From NCBI RefSeq assembly GCF_044197065.1, contig NZ_JBIQOI010000001.1, positions 1,054,001-1,118,000 on the forward strand: a stretch of 64,000 bases of DNA. The letters run 5' to 3'. The position numbers were made by a program, and so were the translations under genes. The notes under the pieces are model-generated. The model was not told the DNA's origin and did no database searches. It saw nothing but the letters and a program-made list of their open reading frames with translations. The stretch is from Kluyvera ascorbata_C (GTDB lineage Bacteria > Pseudomonadota > Gammaproteobacteria > Enterobacterales > Enterobacteriaceae). This document shows, one piece after another, positions 15,751 to 25,174 of this stretch. The first letter of the stretch is position 1; each line of letters begins with the position of its first letter.

Positions 15751-18728
15751 TTCAGGAATACGCTCCCGCTATCAATCCAGTAGTGGCTGCCGCTATGACG
15801 GCGGTCGGCCAACGTATTTAGCTTCAGGGTCAGGGCATCCGGTGAGACCGGCGTGCCGTCCTGTAACCACGCATCGCTAAGCACGAATGCCTGCGGCGCT
15901 TCGTTTTTGCTCCCGCCCTGAAGTTTCAGTCGTACCTGCAGCACGCCATCACCGGCAATGGCCCGGGCCAGCTCCGGTGAGTTGATGCTCAGGGTGTAGA
16001 GCGGCGTGGCAGGCCAGCGGGTATTCGCCAATTGACGGAAGCCGAGGGTGACATTGCCGCGCAGCGGGAAGTGCAGGCGGGCGTCGAGCTTCGCGCCGGG
16101 CTTGTCGAGGTCGAGATCCTGATACCAGATATTCTCATCGCGTAGCGTATTGACGGTTTTATCCAGCACGCCCAGATAACGCACGGTGGAGTAAGCGCCA
16201 ATATCTGCCGCTTTAAAGTTAAAGTGCGGCAGGCGAAGATCCAGCGCCAGGCTGCACAGCATCGCGCCGACGGCAGCGGTGGATTTCGGGTTACCAATGC
16301 GCCCTTGCTGGCTGAACGGATACCATTCGTGAACGTGGTATTTATCCAGCCAGACCATGCGGTTGACCGGTACCGGCTGGAGGTAGCGAATCAGCGCCTG
16401 AACGCCCGGCAGACAGCCTGGACGACCGGTGACCAGCAGCACGTCGCAGCGGTAATGGGAAATGGCTTCACACAGCGCGTGCAGCGGGCCCGCAAGAGTA
16501 AACTCGCCTACCAGCATGGCTGACTGAAGGGCGCTGAAGGTGACCTCCAGCGGCACGGCAAGCAGGTCAAACGGCGCGCTTCCGGCAGGCAGAGCGTGTT
16601 CGATGGCCTGACCGACGTAGTTCATGACATTACGGGTTGGCGTTTGCGTTAGCAATTCACCGAAGGTGGCGTGCAGCCCGGCCAACGGGTCCTGAACATC
16701 GCTCTGTTCCCATGCCGCGAGAATCGCGTGACCAATCGGCATAAACAGTTGCAAGGTGGTCTGCTGGCGCAGCACCGCCTGGGTGTCTAAGCGGCCCGAA
16801 TCACCAAACAGGGTGGCCATGAGCGCTTGCGCATCGGCGACGCCCGATTTTTGCAGTTGGGTTTGCAGCGCGGGCAGGACGCAACGCTGAATAATATCCA
16901 GCAGCACGTCGTCACCGGCAATTTTAAACCCCTCGCGGAACAGCAACTGCGGGGTGATTTTGACGTTGCCGCCGATACCGTCATCTAACTGGTATTCGGC
17001 AATGGCCATATCGGTGGTGCCACCCCCAAGGTCCAGCGAGGCAATGCGCAGCGAGCGGCCAGGCGCTTCACCCGCTTCAGGTTGGCGGTCCGGGCGGGCC
17101 ATCGCGGTGAAGAGCGCTTCGGTCTGTCCGGCAAAATGAGAGATGGCTTCGTTGTATAGCCACACCAGTTGACCGCAGCTAGCTTCATCCCATTCCATAT
17201 GGATTTTCGGGATTGGCACGACGCTCTTTTCCTGCAGACGAACGTTAGCAAAATCGTCGTCCTGCGGGTGCCAGCCCATGGCTTTCCAGACCAGCGCAAT
17301 GGCTTCAAACATGCGGCGACGGAAGATCTCGCGCTCCTGCTTTGGCATCGCCGACGGCAGGGTGAGGATTAGCGTACGGAGCTGACGCGGCGAAGCCGGG
17401 AAGCCTAGACGCAGACGCGTCGCCACGCTGTTAATTTGTCCTAGCGCCTGCGCCAGCAGCTCGCAGAGCATATGGGTCATCAGGGTGCTGCGGCTGTACT
17501 GCGGCGAGAAGACCGGCATGCGCTCGTCCGGCGGCAGGGTAAACAGCGGCTGGCCTTCATCGTTCATCAGGTTCATCAGCGGGAAGGCGGTTGCCAGCGG
17601 TTCGCGCTGGGTTTTGCCGTTCATCTGGCTAAAGCGCCAGTCCTGGACCGTTGGGGTTTCATCCCACAGGTAGCGGCGCGGGCTGGAGATGCCGCTGTAG
17701 CCTTCGGTACCGGAGCGCTGCATCGCCAGCTTGCGGGCTTCATCGCCCACGCGCACCAGCGATGGCCAGATAAAGGCGTCTTCGCGCCCGCTTTCGACGG
17801 AGAAGTGCTGCTTGCCAAAACGGGATTCGGAGAACTCAACCCGGCTGGTAAACAGCGGTTCGTTCAGGTACTGCGGCTCGCTGAGTGAGCGCACCTGTAG
17901 CTCGGCGGTCTGGCGCAGGCCGTCGTTGGCATCGCCGTGGTCTTCAATGATCACGCCGCAGGTGTGGGTGTTGCCGACATCGAGAATTAAGTCCACCGGA
18001 ATCGCTGGCGTGCTGAGGGTGGCGGTGACCATTTTAATTTCCGGCACCGTCAGCTGTTCGCCGAGCAGCGCCAGAATGTTCATCCAGTGGCCCTGATATT
18101 CAAAGCTGCGCAGCGCCTGGGCAATATCGCGTTCGCTTCGGGCTTCATAGGCGGTGGTGGTCTGCTGGAACACTTCGCGCAGCCAGCCGTCAATCCAGGT
18201 CTGGTCGAGGAAGTCGGCAATTTCATTATCGCGCCAGGCCAGCGCAAAGCGGGTGCCGTTCAGCAGATCGCCGGCGACCGGGGAGAGCGACATCGCATCG
18301 TCCTGGCTTATTTGGCTGTCGAACGCCAGCGTCACGCGGTGGGTGTTGCCTGCGCTATCCGGTTCGGCGAGCTTTCTTATCTGTACGCGCGCCCAGTTAT
18401 CCGGCCCTTCAACGAAGGTACGCGGTGGGTTAAAGCGTAGGAACGGCAGCGGCAGCCAGACGCCGTCGAGCAGCGTCAGCGAGTGGTGCAGGGCAAGCGT
18501 GGATTCGGGCTTAACCACTTCAGGCGCGCGACCGGGCTCACCCGGCAGCGTATAGCGCTGGTTAACCATGTCATAATCGAGGCGCAACAGGGGGCCGTTG
18601 GCGGTTTTGCGCACGAAGCGCCCGTGCTGCAACGACTCTTGTGGGCTCAGGCCGAAATCAAGGAACTGTACGCCGCTGTTGGCAATCAGCGTAACGCTTT
18701 GTTTGTAATCGCAAAGGGTGACCAACAT
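15747..18728 (-). CDS. srfB: SrfB-like protein with actin/Hsp70-type ATPase signatures
   Basis: This is the second gene of srfABC, 993 aa. Two motifs look like the phosphate-binding loops of the ASKHA (actin/Hsp70/sugar kinase) fold: LILDVGNTHTCGVII near residue 245 and SLDLGGGTTDMAIAEY near residue 562. This suggests an ATPase core of about 350 residues between N- and C-terminal domains. There is no export signal. It begins 3 bp after srfA stops and overlaps srfC by 4 bp. The family is usually called a virulence factor; the ATPase reading is my inference from the motifs. Confidence 0.88.
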   Translation of the reverse strand: MLVTLCDYKQSVTLIANSGVQFLDFGLSPQESLQHGRFVRKTANGPLLRLDYDMVNQRYTLPGEPGRAPEVVKPESTLALHHSLTLLDGVWLPLPFLRFNPPRTFVEGPDNWARVQIRKLAEPDSAGNTHRVTLAFDSQISQDDAMSLSPVAGDLLNGTRFALAWRDNEIADFLDQTWIDGWLREVFQQTTTAYEARSERDIAQALRSFEYQGHWMNILALLGEQLTVPEIKMVTATLSTPAIPVDLILDVGNTHTCGVIIEDHGDANDGLRQTAELQVRSLSEPQYLNEPLFTSRVEFSESRFGKQHFSVESGREDAFIWPSLVRVGDEARKLAMQRSGTEGYSGISSPRRYLWDETPTVQDWRFSQMNGKTQREPLATAFPLMNLMNDEGQPLFTLPPDERMPVFSPQYSRSTLMTHMLCELLAQALGQINSVATRLRLGFPASPRQLRTLILTLPSAMPKQEREIFRRRMFEAIALVWKAMGWHPQDDDFANVRLQEKSVVPIPKIHMEWDEASCGQLVWLYNEAISHFAGQTEALFTAMARPDRQPEAGEAPGRSLRIASLDLGGGTTDMAIAEYQLDDGIGGNVKITPQLLFREGFKIAGDDVLLDIIQRCVLPALQTQLQKSGVADAQALMATLFGDSGRLDTQAVLRQQTTLQLFMPIGHAILAAWEQSDVQDPLAGLHATFGELLTQTPTRNVMNYVGQAIEHALPAGSAPFDLLAVPLEVTFSALQSAMLVGEFTLAGPLHALCEAISHYRCDVLLVTGRPGCLPGVQALIRYLQPVPVNRMVWLDKYHVHEWYPFSQQGRIGNPKSTAAVGAMLCSLALDLRLPHFNFKAADIGAYSTVRYLGVLDKTVNTLRDENIWYQDLDLDKPGAKLDARLHFPLRGNVTLGFRQLANTRWPATPLYTLSINSPELARAIAGDGVLQVRLKLQGGSKNEAPQAFVLSDAWLQDGTPVSPDALTLKLNTLADRRHSGSHYWIDSGSVFLK

Positions 18729-18731
18729 GAC

Positions 18732-20060
18732 TTAGGCTCCCGTCTTTTTAAAGGTCAACGGCACAACGGTCTTAGCATCAAACCGTGCGGTGCAGACGGC
18801 GACGTTGCTGTTGCCAGGCTTACAGCTAATTTCCGGCAGCGGATAGCGCGCGCCGTCGCTGCACTGCGCGTTTCCACGGCTCTTTATCATCAGCTCGCCG
18901 TTTTGATGCAGGCCAGAGAAGACTGCCGCTTTACAGACGATACTGCCTTCACGCACCACGCGAGCGGTGCCTTTGTTGTTCTGAATCTGATAACGCACGC
19001 TCGGCGCCTTGCCACTGTGGGCGTCGCTGACGTCCATCTGAGCGCGCCAGGTGCCGTTCAGGAAGCGGGTGGTCCCGGCGCGAAGCTGGTCGGCATCCAT
19101 CACCATCGCATCTTTAGGAATGACGGCGATCACTACTGGTTTCTCTTCTGGCACCACAACCGGTTCTGGCTTGACGCTCGCCTGATGCAGCGGCAAATCG
19201 CTAATCAGCATCGGCATGTCGGGGGCTTTTGGCATGGCTGGCGCAGGCGCTGGTTCAACCTGGGCGACGGGTTCAGACTCAGCCTGCGTGGTGGGGATCA
19301 TCAACGGAACGGCAATGGCTACGGCGGCAACCGCGGCGGCCAGCGGCAGCCCCCAGACCCAGCGCGGACGGCGTGTTTTTGGCGCAGCGATAACCGGGGT
19401 GCCCGGTGCCTGCGGCTCTTCGGCGTCTTCCACTGGTAACGTATAAGCGTTGATTAGCGGTTCATTGGCGGAGATTAGCGGCGCGTCGGCTTCGCTAAAC
19501 GTGACCAGAACCTCTTCAGGCTCTTCCACCTCAGGCACATCGGCGATAACCGGCTCTTCTTCGACGATGATTTCCGGCTCGACGTAGCGCAGGCAATCAA
19601 GCGCATCTTCACGCGCGCTTTCATTTAGATTCACGAAGCCCCAGAAGCTGATAACCGGTTTACCCGCTACCAGGAACAGGTGGTTTTCACCGGGAAACTG
19701 CAGCGATTTTTCCAGCAGCGCGCCAAAAAGCTGCTGCGCGGTTTTGTCTGATTGCAGGCATTTTTTACTGAGCGCGCGGGCGCTTTCCTGCAAACTTTCT
19801 AAATAATGCAGCGCGCGGGTGCGCTCGGCTTCGTCGGCTGCTTTCCAGCCAATAATTTCGCCATCGACCGGAGAGTACCAGTCAACGCGGTCGCCTTCAT
19901 CATTCAACTGCGGTATCGCCAGGCAGTCGGCCAGCGCCAGCTGTTTGCGTAAACGCAGCGTTTCGCGCACCTGAAGCGCAGAATGAAATACGGTTTGCCC
20001 GCCGCCGCCTACGGCCTGGAAGTCATCAAGACTGCCACTGCGTAAAAGAGTTTTTGCCAC
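18732..20060 (-). CDS. srfA: SrfA-like membrane-anchored protein
   Basis: This is the first gene of srfABC, 442 aa, with a GTG start at 20060 behind GGAAAGGA. An N-terminal cytoplasmic region is followed by an acidic linker (residues 160-215). One hydrophobic helix follows basic residues (RRPRWVWGLPLAAAVAAVAI, near 228-250). The C-terminal region is Pro/Glu/Val-rich with Cys pairs, consistent with a periplasmic domain. The likely topology is a single-pass inner-membrane protein anchoring SrfB/SrfC. Function is unknown. All three genes are tightly packed and must be cotranscribed. Confidence 0.82.
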   Translation of the reverse strand: MAKTLLRSGSLDDFQAVGGGGQTVFHSALQVRETLRLRKQLALADCLAIPQLNDEGDRVDWYSPVDGEIIGWKAADEAERTRALHYLESLQESARALSKKCLQSDKTAQQLFGALLEKSLQFPGENHLFLVAGKPVISFWGFVNLNESAREDALDCLRYVEPEIIVEEEPVIADVPEVEEPEEVLVTFSEADAPLISANEPLINAYTLPVEDAEEPQAPGTPVIAAPKTRRPRWVWGLPLAAAVAAVAIAVPLMIPTTQAESEPVAQVEPAPAPAMPKAPDMPMLISDLPLHQASVKPEPVVVPEEKPVVIAVIPKDAMVMDADQLRAGTTRFLNGTWRAQMDVSDAHSGKAPSVRYQIQNNKGTARVVREGSIVCKAAVFSGLHQNGELMIKSRGNAQCSDGARYPLPEISCKPGNSNVAVCTARFDAKTVVPLTFKKTGA

Positions 20061-20182
20061 GTTCCTTTCCCATAGACTTCTTCACGGGATTACTTTACCC
20101 AAAGCAAAAAGCAACAAACGGCGAAAGAAAGGGGTAAATAGGGTAATTCTCGCGGCATTGAATGGCTGGACTTAAGTAAAAT

Positions 20183-20210
20183 CAAAAAAAAGGCGCCAGA
20201 CAAGGCGCCT
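20183..20210 (-). terminator. intrinsic terminator reading leftward, upstream of srfA
   Basis: AGGCGCC (20191-20197) pairs with GGCGCCT (20204-20210) around AGACAA and is followed on the minus strand by eight T residues. It lies about 120 bp upstream of the srfA start and well downstream of the alkylsulfatase terminator, so it ends a separate transcript or acts as an attenuator. Confidence 0.7.
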
Positions 20211-20415
20211 AAGAATGCACAAACGCAGTTGGAACGATGAGGTCTCGTCGCTCTCTTCACGTACTATGCGCGCTGATGAGAACCGTATCAACTGACGCCA
20301 TTGTCCTGTTCTGGACGCATCGCAAAATGGGTTACTCAGACATAAAACTGAAATACCAGAATGGCTAGCTGGCCATTAATAGCGATAGCGTATCCTTTCG
20401 TTCATGAATCCGAGA
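20191..20415 (-). ncRNA. candidate small RNA or srfA leader, minus strand
   Basis: Between the terminator of the alkylsulfatase gene (20424-20447) and the leftward terminator at 20183-20210 lie about 210 bases without a supported ORF. The second terminator needs its own minus-strand transcript. No known sRNA was recognised, and the 5' end is a guess. The remainder of 20061-20427 shows nothing else. Confidence 0.3.
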
Positions 20416-20422
20416 TACGAAT

Positions 20423-20447
20423 AAAAAAAGCTGCCCTAAGGCAGCTT
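20423..20447 (-). terminator. alkylsulfatase gene terminator
   Basis: AAGCTGCC (20428-20435) pairs with GGCAGCTT (20440-20447) over a CTAA loop and is followed on the minus strand by a T-run of about seven, 18 bases after the stop codon. Confidence 0.85.
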
Positions 20448-20464
20448 TCACGTAATTGCAGGTA

Positions 20465-22441
20465 TTACGGCGTGACGATATTGAACCAGAATTCAAATTT
20501 GTCCATATAGCCCAGCATTTCTTCGAGCTTCGCACCGTCGCCTGAAATCTTAACTTCCCCTTTATCCTGCGCCTGTTTCAGCGTCTCTTCTTTCAGGATA
20601 ATTTTGTTCAGGGTCGCACGATCCAGAGAAATGGTGGCATCAGCATCTTTTGCTTCTGCATTGGCGGTGTGGTTCAGAACACCGTTTTCCAGCTCCAGCT
20701 TGTATTTACCACCGTCGTTACCGAGGTCGATGTTAAAGACGGCTTTCGCGTTGCCCGCTTTCTCCCCGTTGATATGAACCGCCAGGTAGTCAAAGAACAT
20801 TTCTGGGGTCATCGCACGCACCGTATCCGGGCTTGCCGTGTTCGGGGTCGGCCCCTTCAGCACGCCGTTACGAAGCTCTTGTGCGCCAGTCAGATAGAAG
20901 TTACGCCATGGGCCAGACTCTGCCTGATAGCCCAGCTGTTCCAGCGCATCGGCTTCAAGATTACGCGCTTCCTGGTTTTTAGGGTCCGCAAAGACAATCT
21001 TGCTGACGACCTGAGCAACCCAACGGTAGTTCCCTTGATCAAAGTCTTCTTTAGCTTTCTTCATGATGGCATCCGGGCCACCCATGTAGTCAACGAACTT
21101 CTTAGCCGCTTCTTCAGGCGGCAGTTCGTCCAGGGTGGCCGGGTTGCCGTCGAACCAGCCGAGGTACAGGACGTAGGTTGCCTTCACGTCGTGACTGACG
21201 GAGCCGTAGTAACCGCGGTTCGCCCAGGTATGCGCCAGGCTATCCGGCAGCTTGAAGTTTGCCGCGATTTCATCACGGGTCAGACCTTCGTTCGCCATAC
21301 GCAGGGTCTGGTCGTTAATGTAGCGATAGAGGTCACGCTGGCTCTTCAGCAGGTTGACCACATTTTCGTTACCCCAGGTTGGCCAGTGGTGCTGCGCCAT
21401 GATGATTTCAGCTTTATCACCCCAACGCACGATGGCTTCGTTGATGTACTTCGACCACGGCAGCGGTTCACGAATCTTCGCGCCACGCAGGGAATAGGTG
21501 TTGTGCAGGGTATGGGTGACGTCTTCAGCAGACTCGATGAGTTTTTTCTCTTCGATATACCACAGCATTTCAGATGGGGCTTCTGACCCTGGAGCCAGCA
21601 TAAAGTCGTAGGTCAGGCCATCGATCACTTCTTTCTGACCGTCTTTTTCAATGATGTTGGTTGGGGCAATCAGCGTAACGGTACCGGCTGATGTGGTGGT
21701 CCCAAGGCCTGCGCCAACCTGGCCTTTAGCATCAGGTTTTAGCAGGTTGCCGTACATGTAGCTGGCGCGACGGCTCATGACGTTGCCGGCCATGATGTTT
21801 TCTGCAACCGCGGCTTCCATAAAGCCAGCCGGTGCGTAGACCTTCACTTTACCGGATTTAACATCCGCTTCATCGACAACGCCGCGCACGCCGCCGTAGT
21901 GGTCAACGTGGCTGTGGGTGTAAATAATCGCGACAACCGGTTTTTTACCGCGATTTTTATAGTAGAGATCCATCCCGACTTTGGCGGTTTCAGCAGACAC
22001 CAGTGGGTCGACGACCGTAATCCCTTCTTTACCTTCAATGATGGTCATGTTGGAAAGGTCGAGGTTACGAATCTGATAAACCCCGTCGGTCACTTCAAAC
22101 AGGCCGCTGATGTTAATCAGCTGAGACTGGCGCCACAGGCTTGGGTTGACGGTAGAAGGGGCCTTTTCACCCTCTTTAATAAAGGCATACTGTTGAGGAT
22201 CCCAGACAACGTTACCTTGTTCACCTTTGATAACGTCTGTCGGCAGAGCCGCAATGAAACCTTTGTGAGCATTGGTAAAGTCGGTATTGTCAGAAAAAGG
22301 CAGCTGGTTATAAAGTGCGTCGTTGGCTTTTTTGGTAGTTTCGGTTGCGTCCTTCTGAGATATAGCGGCATAGGCAGGAAGGATAACCGTTGACATCAGA
22401 CCGGCGAGTGCCAGGCTTTTGACAATAGGCTTTAGTTTCAT
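20465..22441 (-). CDS. alkyl/aryl sulfatase, YjcS/SdsA1 family
   Basis: This 658-aa secreted metallo-beta-lactamase-fold sulfatase hydrolyses alkyl sulfates such as SDS in characterised relatives. It has a Sec signal peptide (MKLKPIVKSLALAGLMSTVILPAYA), the zinc-binding HSHVDHYGG motif near residue 177 and further His in IMAQHHWPTWG. A helical dimerisation region and a C-terminal SCP2-like domain (DADATISLDRATLNKIIL) follow. The ATG at 22441 has AGAGG upstream and the family length; the longer frame to 22591 lacks support. It is 661 aa in E. coli YjcS, which lies elsewhere, so this is a homologue rather than positional yjcS. Confidence 0.88.
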   Translation of the reverse strand: MKLKPIVKSLALAGLMSTVILPAYAAISQKDATETTKKANDALYNQLPFSDNTDFTNAHKGFIAALPTDVIKGEQGNVVWDPQQYAFIKEGEKAPSTVNPSLWRQSQLINISGLFEVTDGVYQIRNLDLSNMTIIEGKEGITVVDPLVSAETAKVGMDLYYKNRGKKPVVAIIYTHSHVDHYGGVRGVVDEADVKSGKVKVYAPAGFMEAAVAENIMAGNVMSRRASYMYGNLLKPDAKGQVGAGLGTTTSAGTVTLIAPTNIIEKDGQKEVIDGLTYDFMLAPGSEAPSEMLWYIEEKKLIESAEDVTHTLHNTYSLRGAKIREPLPWSKYINEAIVRWGDKAEIIMAQHHWPTWGNENVVNLLKSQRDLYRYINDQTLRMANEGLTRDEIAANFKLPDSLAHTWANRGYYGSVSHDVKATYVLYLGWFDGNPATLDELPPEEAAKKFVDYMGGPDAIMKKAKEDFDQGNYRWVAQVVSKIVFADPKNQEARNLEADALEQLGYQAESGPWRNFYLTGAQELRNGVLKGPTPNTASPDTVRAMTPEMFFDYLAVHINGEKAGNAKAVFNIDLGNDGGKYKLELENGVLNHTANAEAKDADATISLDRATLNKIILKEETLKQAQDKGEVKISGDGAKLEEMLGYMDKFEFWFNIVTP

Positions 22442-23303
22442 TGTGACCTCTTTGACTGGTATGAGATTTATAACAATTAAGATGAGCCTTTTTTTACGCC
22501 TACAAATACACGGTAGACGTTGATTTTTAAAAGATAACCTATTTTTTACATTTGGCAATATTACAATCACAAAACCATTACTAAATTTCATAAAGGTATT
22601 TATTTTTTAACGTGAAATTACATGTTTTTTCTTATCTTGTTGAATTTAAGAGGTTTAGTTATTTTTTATGTTTTCTTTTTAAATTTGACTTAATACGATT
22701 TGTCGACTATTTAATAAATTGATTAATAGCTCGGAATTAATGAAACGATTCATCAAATACTTCGGAAGGAATGACTGGTTAGAAAATCATTAAACTTTTC
22801 AAGTTGGTTGATTAAATCATATCTGGAAAAGATATGCGCTTCAGCGTTATCCCCCACAGAGATTATTAATAAACCGTTTAATTACGTGTGCGCATTATTT
22901 AAATTAGAATAGATAGCTGTCGTTCACGTTCGCAAACTACAGCCAGATGTTATCTGATATTACACACCCGTCGCGAAACGCCATTGTTCATCCGCTTGGC
23001 ACCACACGCCGACAGTCATATGCAAGGTATCCTTCACGCGGTAGGCCCAGTTGCGCATTTTTTGGTTTATTGAAATCCGCTGGCTGGAAAAAGTTGACTC
23101 CAGTGCGGCGCAGGTTATCCCTATCTCCTTGTATTTATAGTAAATAGCTCGGTGTGGAAGAAGAGGGGAAACTCACTGTAGATTAATTAACCTACTGAAA
23201 ATAAAGCGTTTAATATGATTTATGCCATTTGGTTATTTGCCAGTTATCGGCCCCTGTGCTGTTATTAAGCGGTCCATATAATAAAATCGAAAGGCTTATA
23301 ACC
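22442..23303. other. AT-rich intergenic region without a supported gene
   Basis: These 860 bp separate the divergent alkylsulfatase and DppA-like genes. The first 500 bp are strongly AT-rich. The only open frame of size (22947-23147, 66 codons) has no ribosome binding site or recognisable product. Near 22970-23060 the composition returns to the local average, and a short minus-strand frame starting MRNWAYRVKDTLH could be a gene remnant. Promoters for both flanking genes should lie here. Confidence 0.5.
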
Positions 23304-24911
23304 ATGATCACAGGGAACACTACAGGGAAAACGCTCCTCGCGCTGGCCTTCAGTGCGCTGTTACCGGCAAGCGCTTATGCGGCAAACACCGACACGCTGG
23401 TTTACTGTTCAGAAGCATCGCCAGAATCCTTCAACCCGCAGATTGCCAGCTCCGGCCCGTCGTTCGTGGCCAGCTCGCAGGTGCTGTATAACCGCTTGAT
23501 CAACTTTGATCCGGTGAAAAATACCCCGGTGCCTTCACTGGCAACGGACTGGACCATCTCTCCGGATGGCCTGACCTATACCTTCACGCTGCGTCAGGGC
23601 GTGAAGTTCAACAGCAACAAATTCTTCAAGCCGACGCGTGATTTTAACGCCGATGACGTGATTTTCTCCGTCATGCGCCAGAAAGACGTCAATCACCCGT
23701 ATCACAAAGTGTCGCAGGGCAACTACGAGTACTTCAGCGATGTCGGTCTCGATAAGCTCATCAAAGAGGTGAAAAAGGTCGATGACTATCATGTCCAGTT
23801 CGTGCTGAGCGAGCCGAATGCCGCTTTCCTCGCCGACTGGGGGATGGACTTCGCGTCGATTCTTTCGGCGGAATATGCCGACCAGATGATGAAAAAAGGC
23901 ACGCCGGAGAACGTCGATAACTGGCCAATTGGCACCGGCCCGTACGTCCTGCAACAGTACAAGGTGGATTCACAGATTCGTTATCTGGCAAACCCGAACT
24001 ATTGGGACGGCGCGGTACCGACTAAGCATCTGATCTTCTCCATCACCCCGAACGTGGAAACGCGTCTGGCGAAACTGCAAACCAACGAATGCCAGATAAT
24101 TCCGGCACCGTCACCGGTTCAGTTTGACGTCATTAAGGGCAATAAAGATCTGGCGCTGCACGCGGTTGAAGCGCTGAACGTCGGCTATCTGGCGTTTAAC
24201 ACCGAGAAAAAACCGTTTGATAACGTGCTGGTGCGTCAGGCGCTGAACTATGCCACCGACAAGCAGGCTATCGTTAACGCGGTGTTTATGGGCTCCGGCA
24301 CCGTGGCGAAATCGCCGATCCCACCGAACATGATGGGTTACAGCAAAGATTTGAAAGACTACGGTTACGATCCGGAAAAAGCGAAAGCATTGTTGAAACA
24401 GGCAGGGCTTGAGAAGGGCGCGGAAGTGACCCTGTGGTCGATGCCGGTACAGCGTCCGTATAACCCGAACTCGCGCCGTATTGCGGAGATGATCCAGAAC
24501 GACTGGGCGAAAGTCGGCATCAAAGCGAAGATCGTTAGCTATGAGTGGGGCGAATACCTCACCGGTATCCGTAAAGGCGAACATGACAGCGCGCTGTACG
24601 GTTGGATGTCGGACAACGGCGATCCGGATAACTTTGCCAATACGCTGCTCGGCTGCGACAGCATTAAAACCGGCTCTAACGCCGCGCGCTGGTGCAATAA
24701 AGAGTATGATGGACTGGTGAAAAAGGCGCTGGTAGTGAGCGACCCGGCGAAGCGTGCCGCGCTCTACGGCCAGGCGCAGGAAATCTTCTACCAACAGGCA
24801 CCGTGGATTGCGCTGGCAAACGGCAAAACCTTCTACGCGACGCGCAGCAACATTACGGGCTACAGCGTCAGCCTGATGGGCAGCGATTTCTCGAAAGTGA
24901 AAATCAATTAA
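23304..24911 (+). CDS. DppA-like periplasmic peptide-binding protein, orphan
   Basis: This is a family 5 solute-binding protein of 535 aa, the same length as E. coli DppA. It has a signal peptide (MITGNTTGKTLLALAFSALLPASAYA) and the SBP_bac_5 body, for example WPIGTGPYVLQQY and FNTEKKPFDNVLVRQALNYATD. DppA binds dipeptides and haem; ligand specificity here is unknown. No permease or ATPase gene is adjacent, so it probably docks on a DppBCDF-type transporter encoded elsewhere. The ATG at 23304 follows AAAGG. It is 9 bp upstream of ydcY and probably cotranscribed with it. Confidence 0.88.
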   Translation: MITGNTTGKTLLALAFSALLPASAYAANTDTLVYCSEASPESFNPQIASSGPSFVASSQVLYNRLINFDPVKNTPVPSLATDWTISPDGLTYTFTLRQGVKFNSNKFFKPTRDFNADDVIFSVMRQKDVNHPYHKVSQGNYEYFSDVGLDKLIKEVKKVDDYHVQFVLSEPNAAFLADWGMDFASILSAEYADQMMKKGTPENVDNWPIGTGPYVLQQYKVDSQIRYLANPNYWDGAVPTKHLIFSITPNVETRLAKLQTNECQIIPAPSPVQFDVIKGNKDLALHAVEALNVGYLAFNTEKKPFDNVLVRQALNYATDKQAIVNAVFMGSGTVAKSPIPPNMMGYSKDLKDYGYDPEKAKALLKQAGLEKGAEVTLWSMPVQRPYNPNSRRIAEMIQNDWAKVGIKAKIVSYEWGEYLTGIRKGEHDSALYGWMSDNGDPDNFANTLLGCDSIKTGSNAARWCNKEYDGLVKKALVVSDPAKRAALYGQAQEIFYQQAPWIALANGKTFYATRSNITGYSVSLMGSDFSKVKIN

Positions 24912-24920
24912 GGAGTGAAT

Positions 24921-25154
24921 ATGTCACATCTGGATGAGGTCATTGCGCGCGTGGACGCCGCGGTGCAGGAAAGCGTGATTACGCATATGAATGAATTGCT
25001 GGTGGTGTTAAGCGACGACCCGGAACTGAGTCGTGAGGATCGTTTCACCCAGCAGCAGCGCCTGCGTGTGGCGATTTCACATCATGGTCAACACCTGCGC
25101 GAGCAGGAAGAGACGCGTAAAGAGCAGCTCACTTCAGGTGGCACCATTCTTTAA
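24921..25154 (+). CDS. ydcY: DUF2526 protein YdcY
   Basis: This is a 77-aa cytoplasmic protein of unknown function, the same length as E. coli YdcY and starting identically with MSHLDEVIARVDAA. It is charged and helical, with no membrane segment, and ends EQLTSGGTIL. The ATG at 24921 has GGAG upstream; a GTG at 24915 is a weaker alternative. It is followed by the repeat array and ydcZ, keeping the E. coli ydcY-ydcZ neighbourhood. Confidence 0.9.
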   Translation: MSHLDEVIARVDAAVQESVITHMNELLVVLSDDPELSREDRFTQQQRLRVAISHHGQHLREQEETRKEQLTSGGTIL

Positions 25155-25174
25155 GTCCGGTATTGTCCCGGCGG

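Noticed and set aside
13627..20060. Calling srfABC a secreted toxin operon
   Set aside because: The family label comes from Salmonella regulation studies; SrfB and SrfC show no export signal, SrfA looks like a membrane anchor, and no secretion system genes are nearby.
22947..23147. 66-codon plus-strand ORF
   Set aside because: No ribosome binding site, no recognisable product and a composition unlike a real protein; treated as chance within an intergenic gap.
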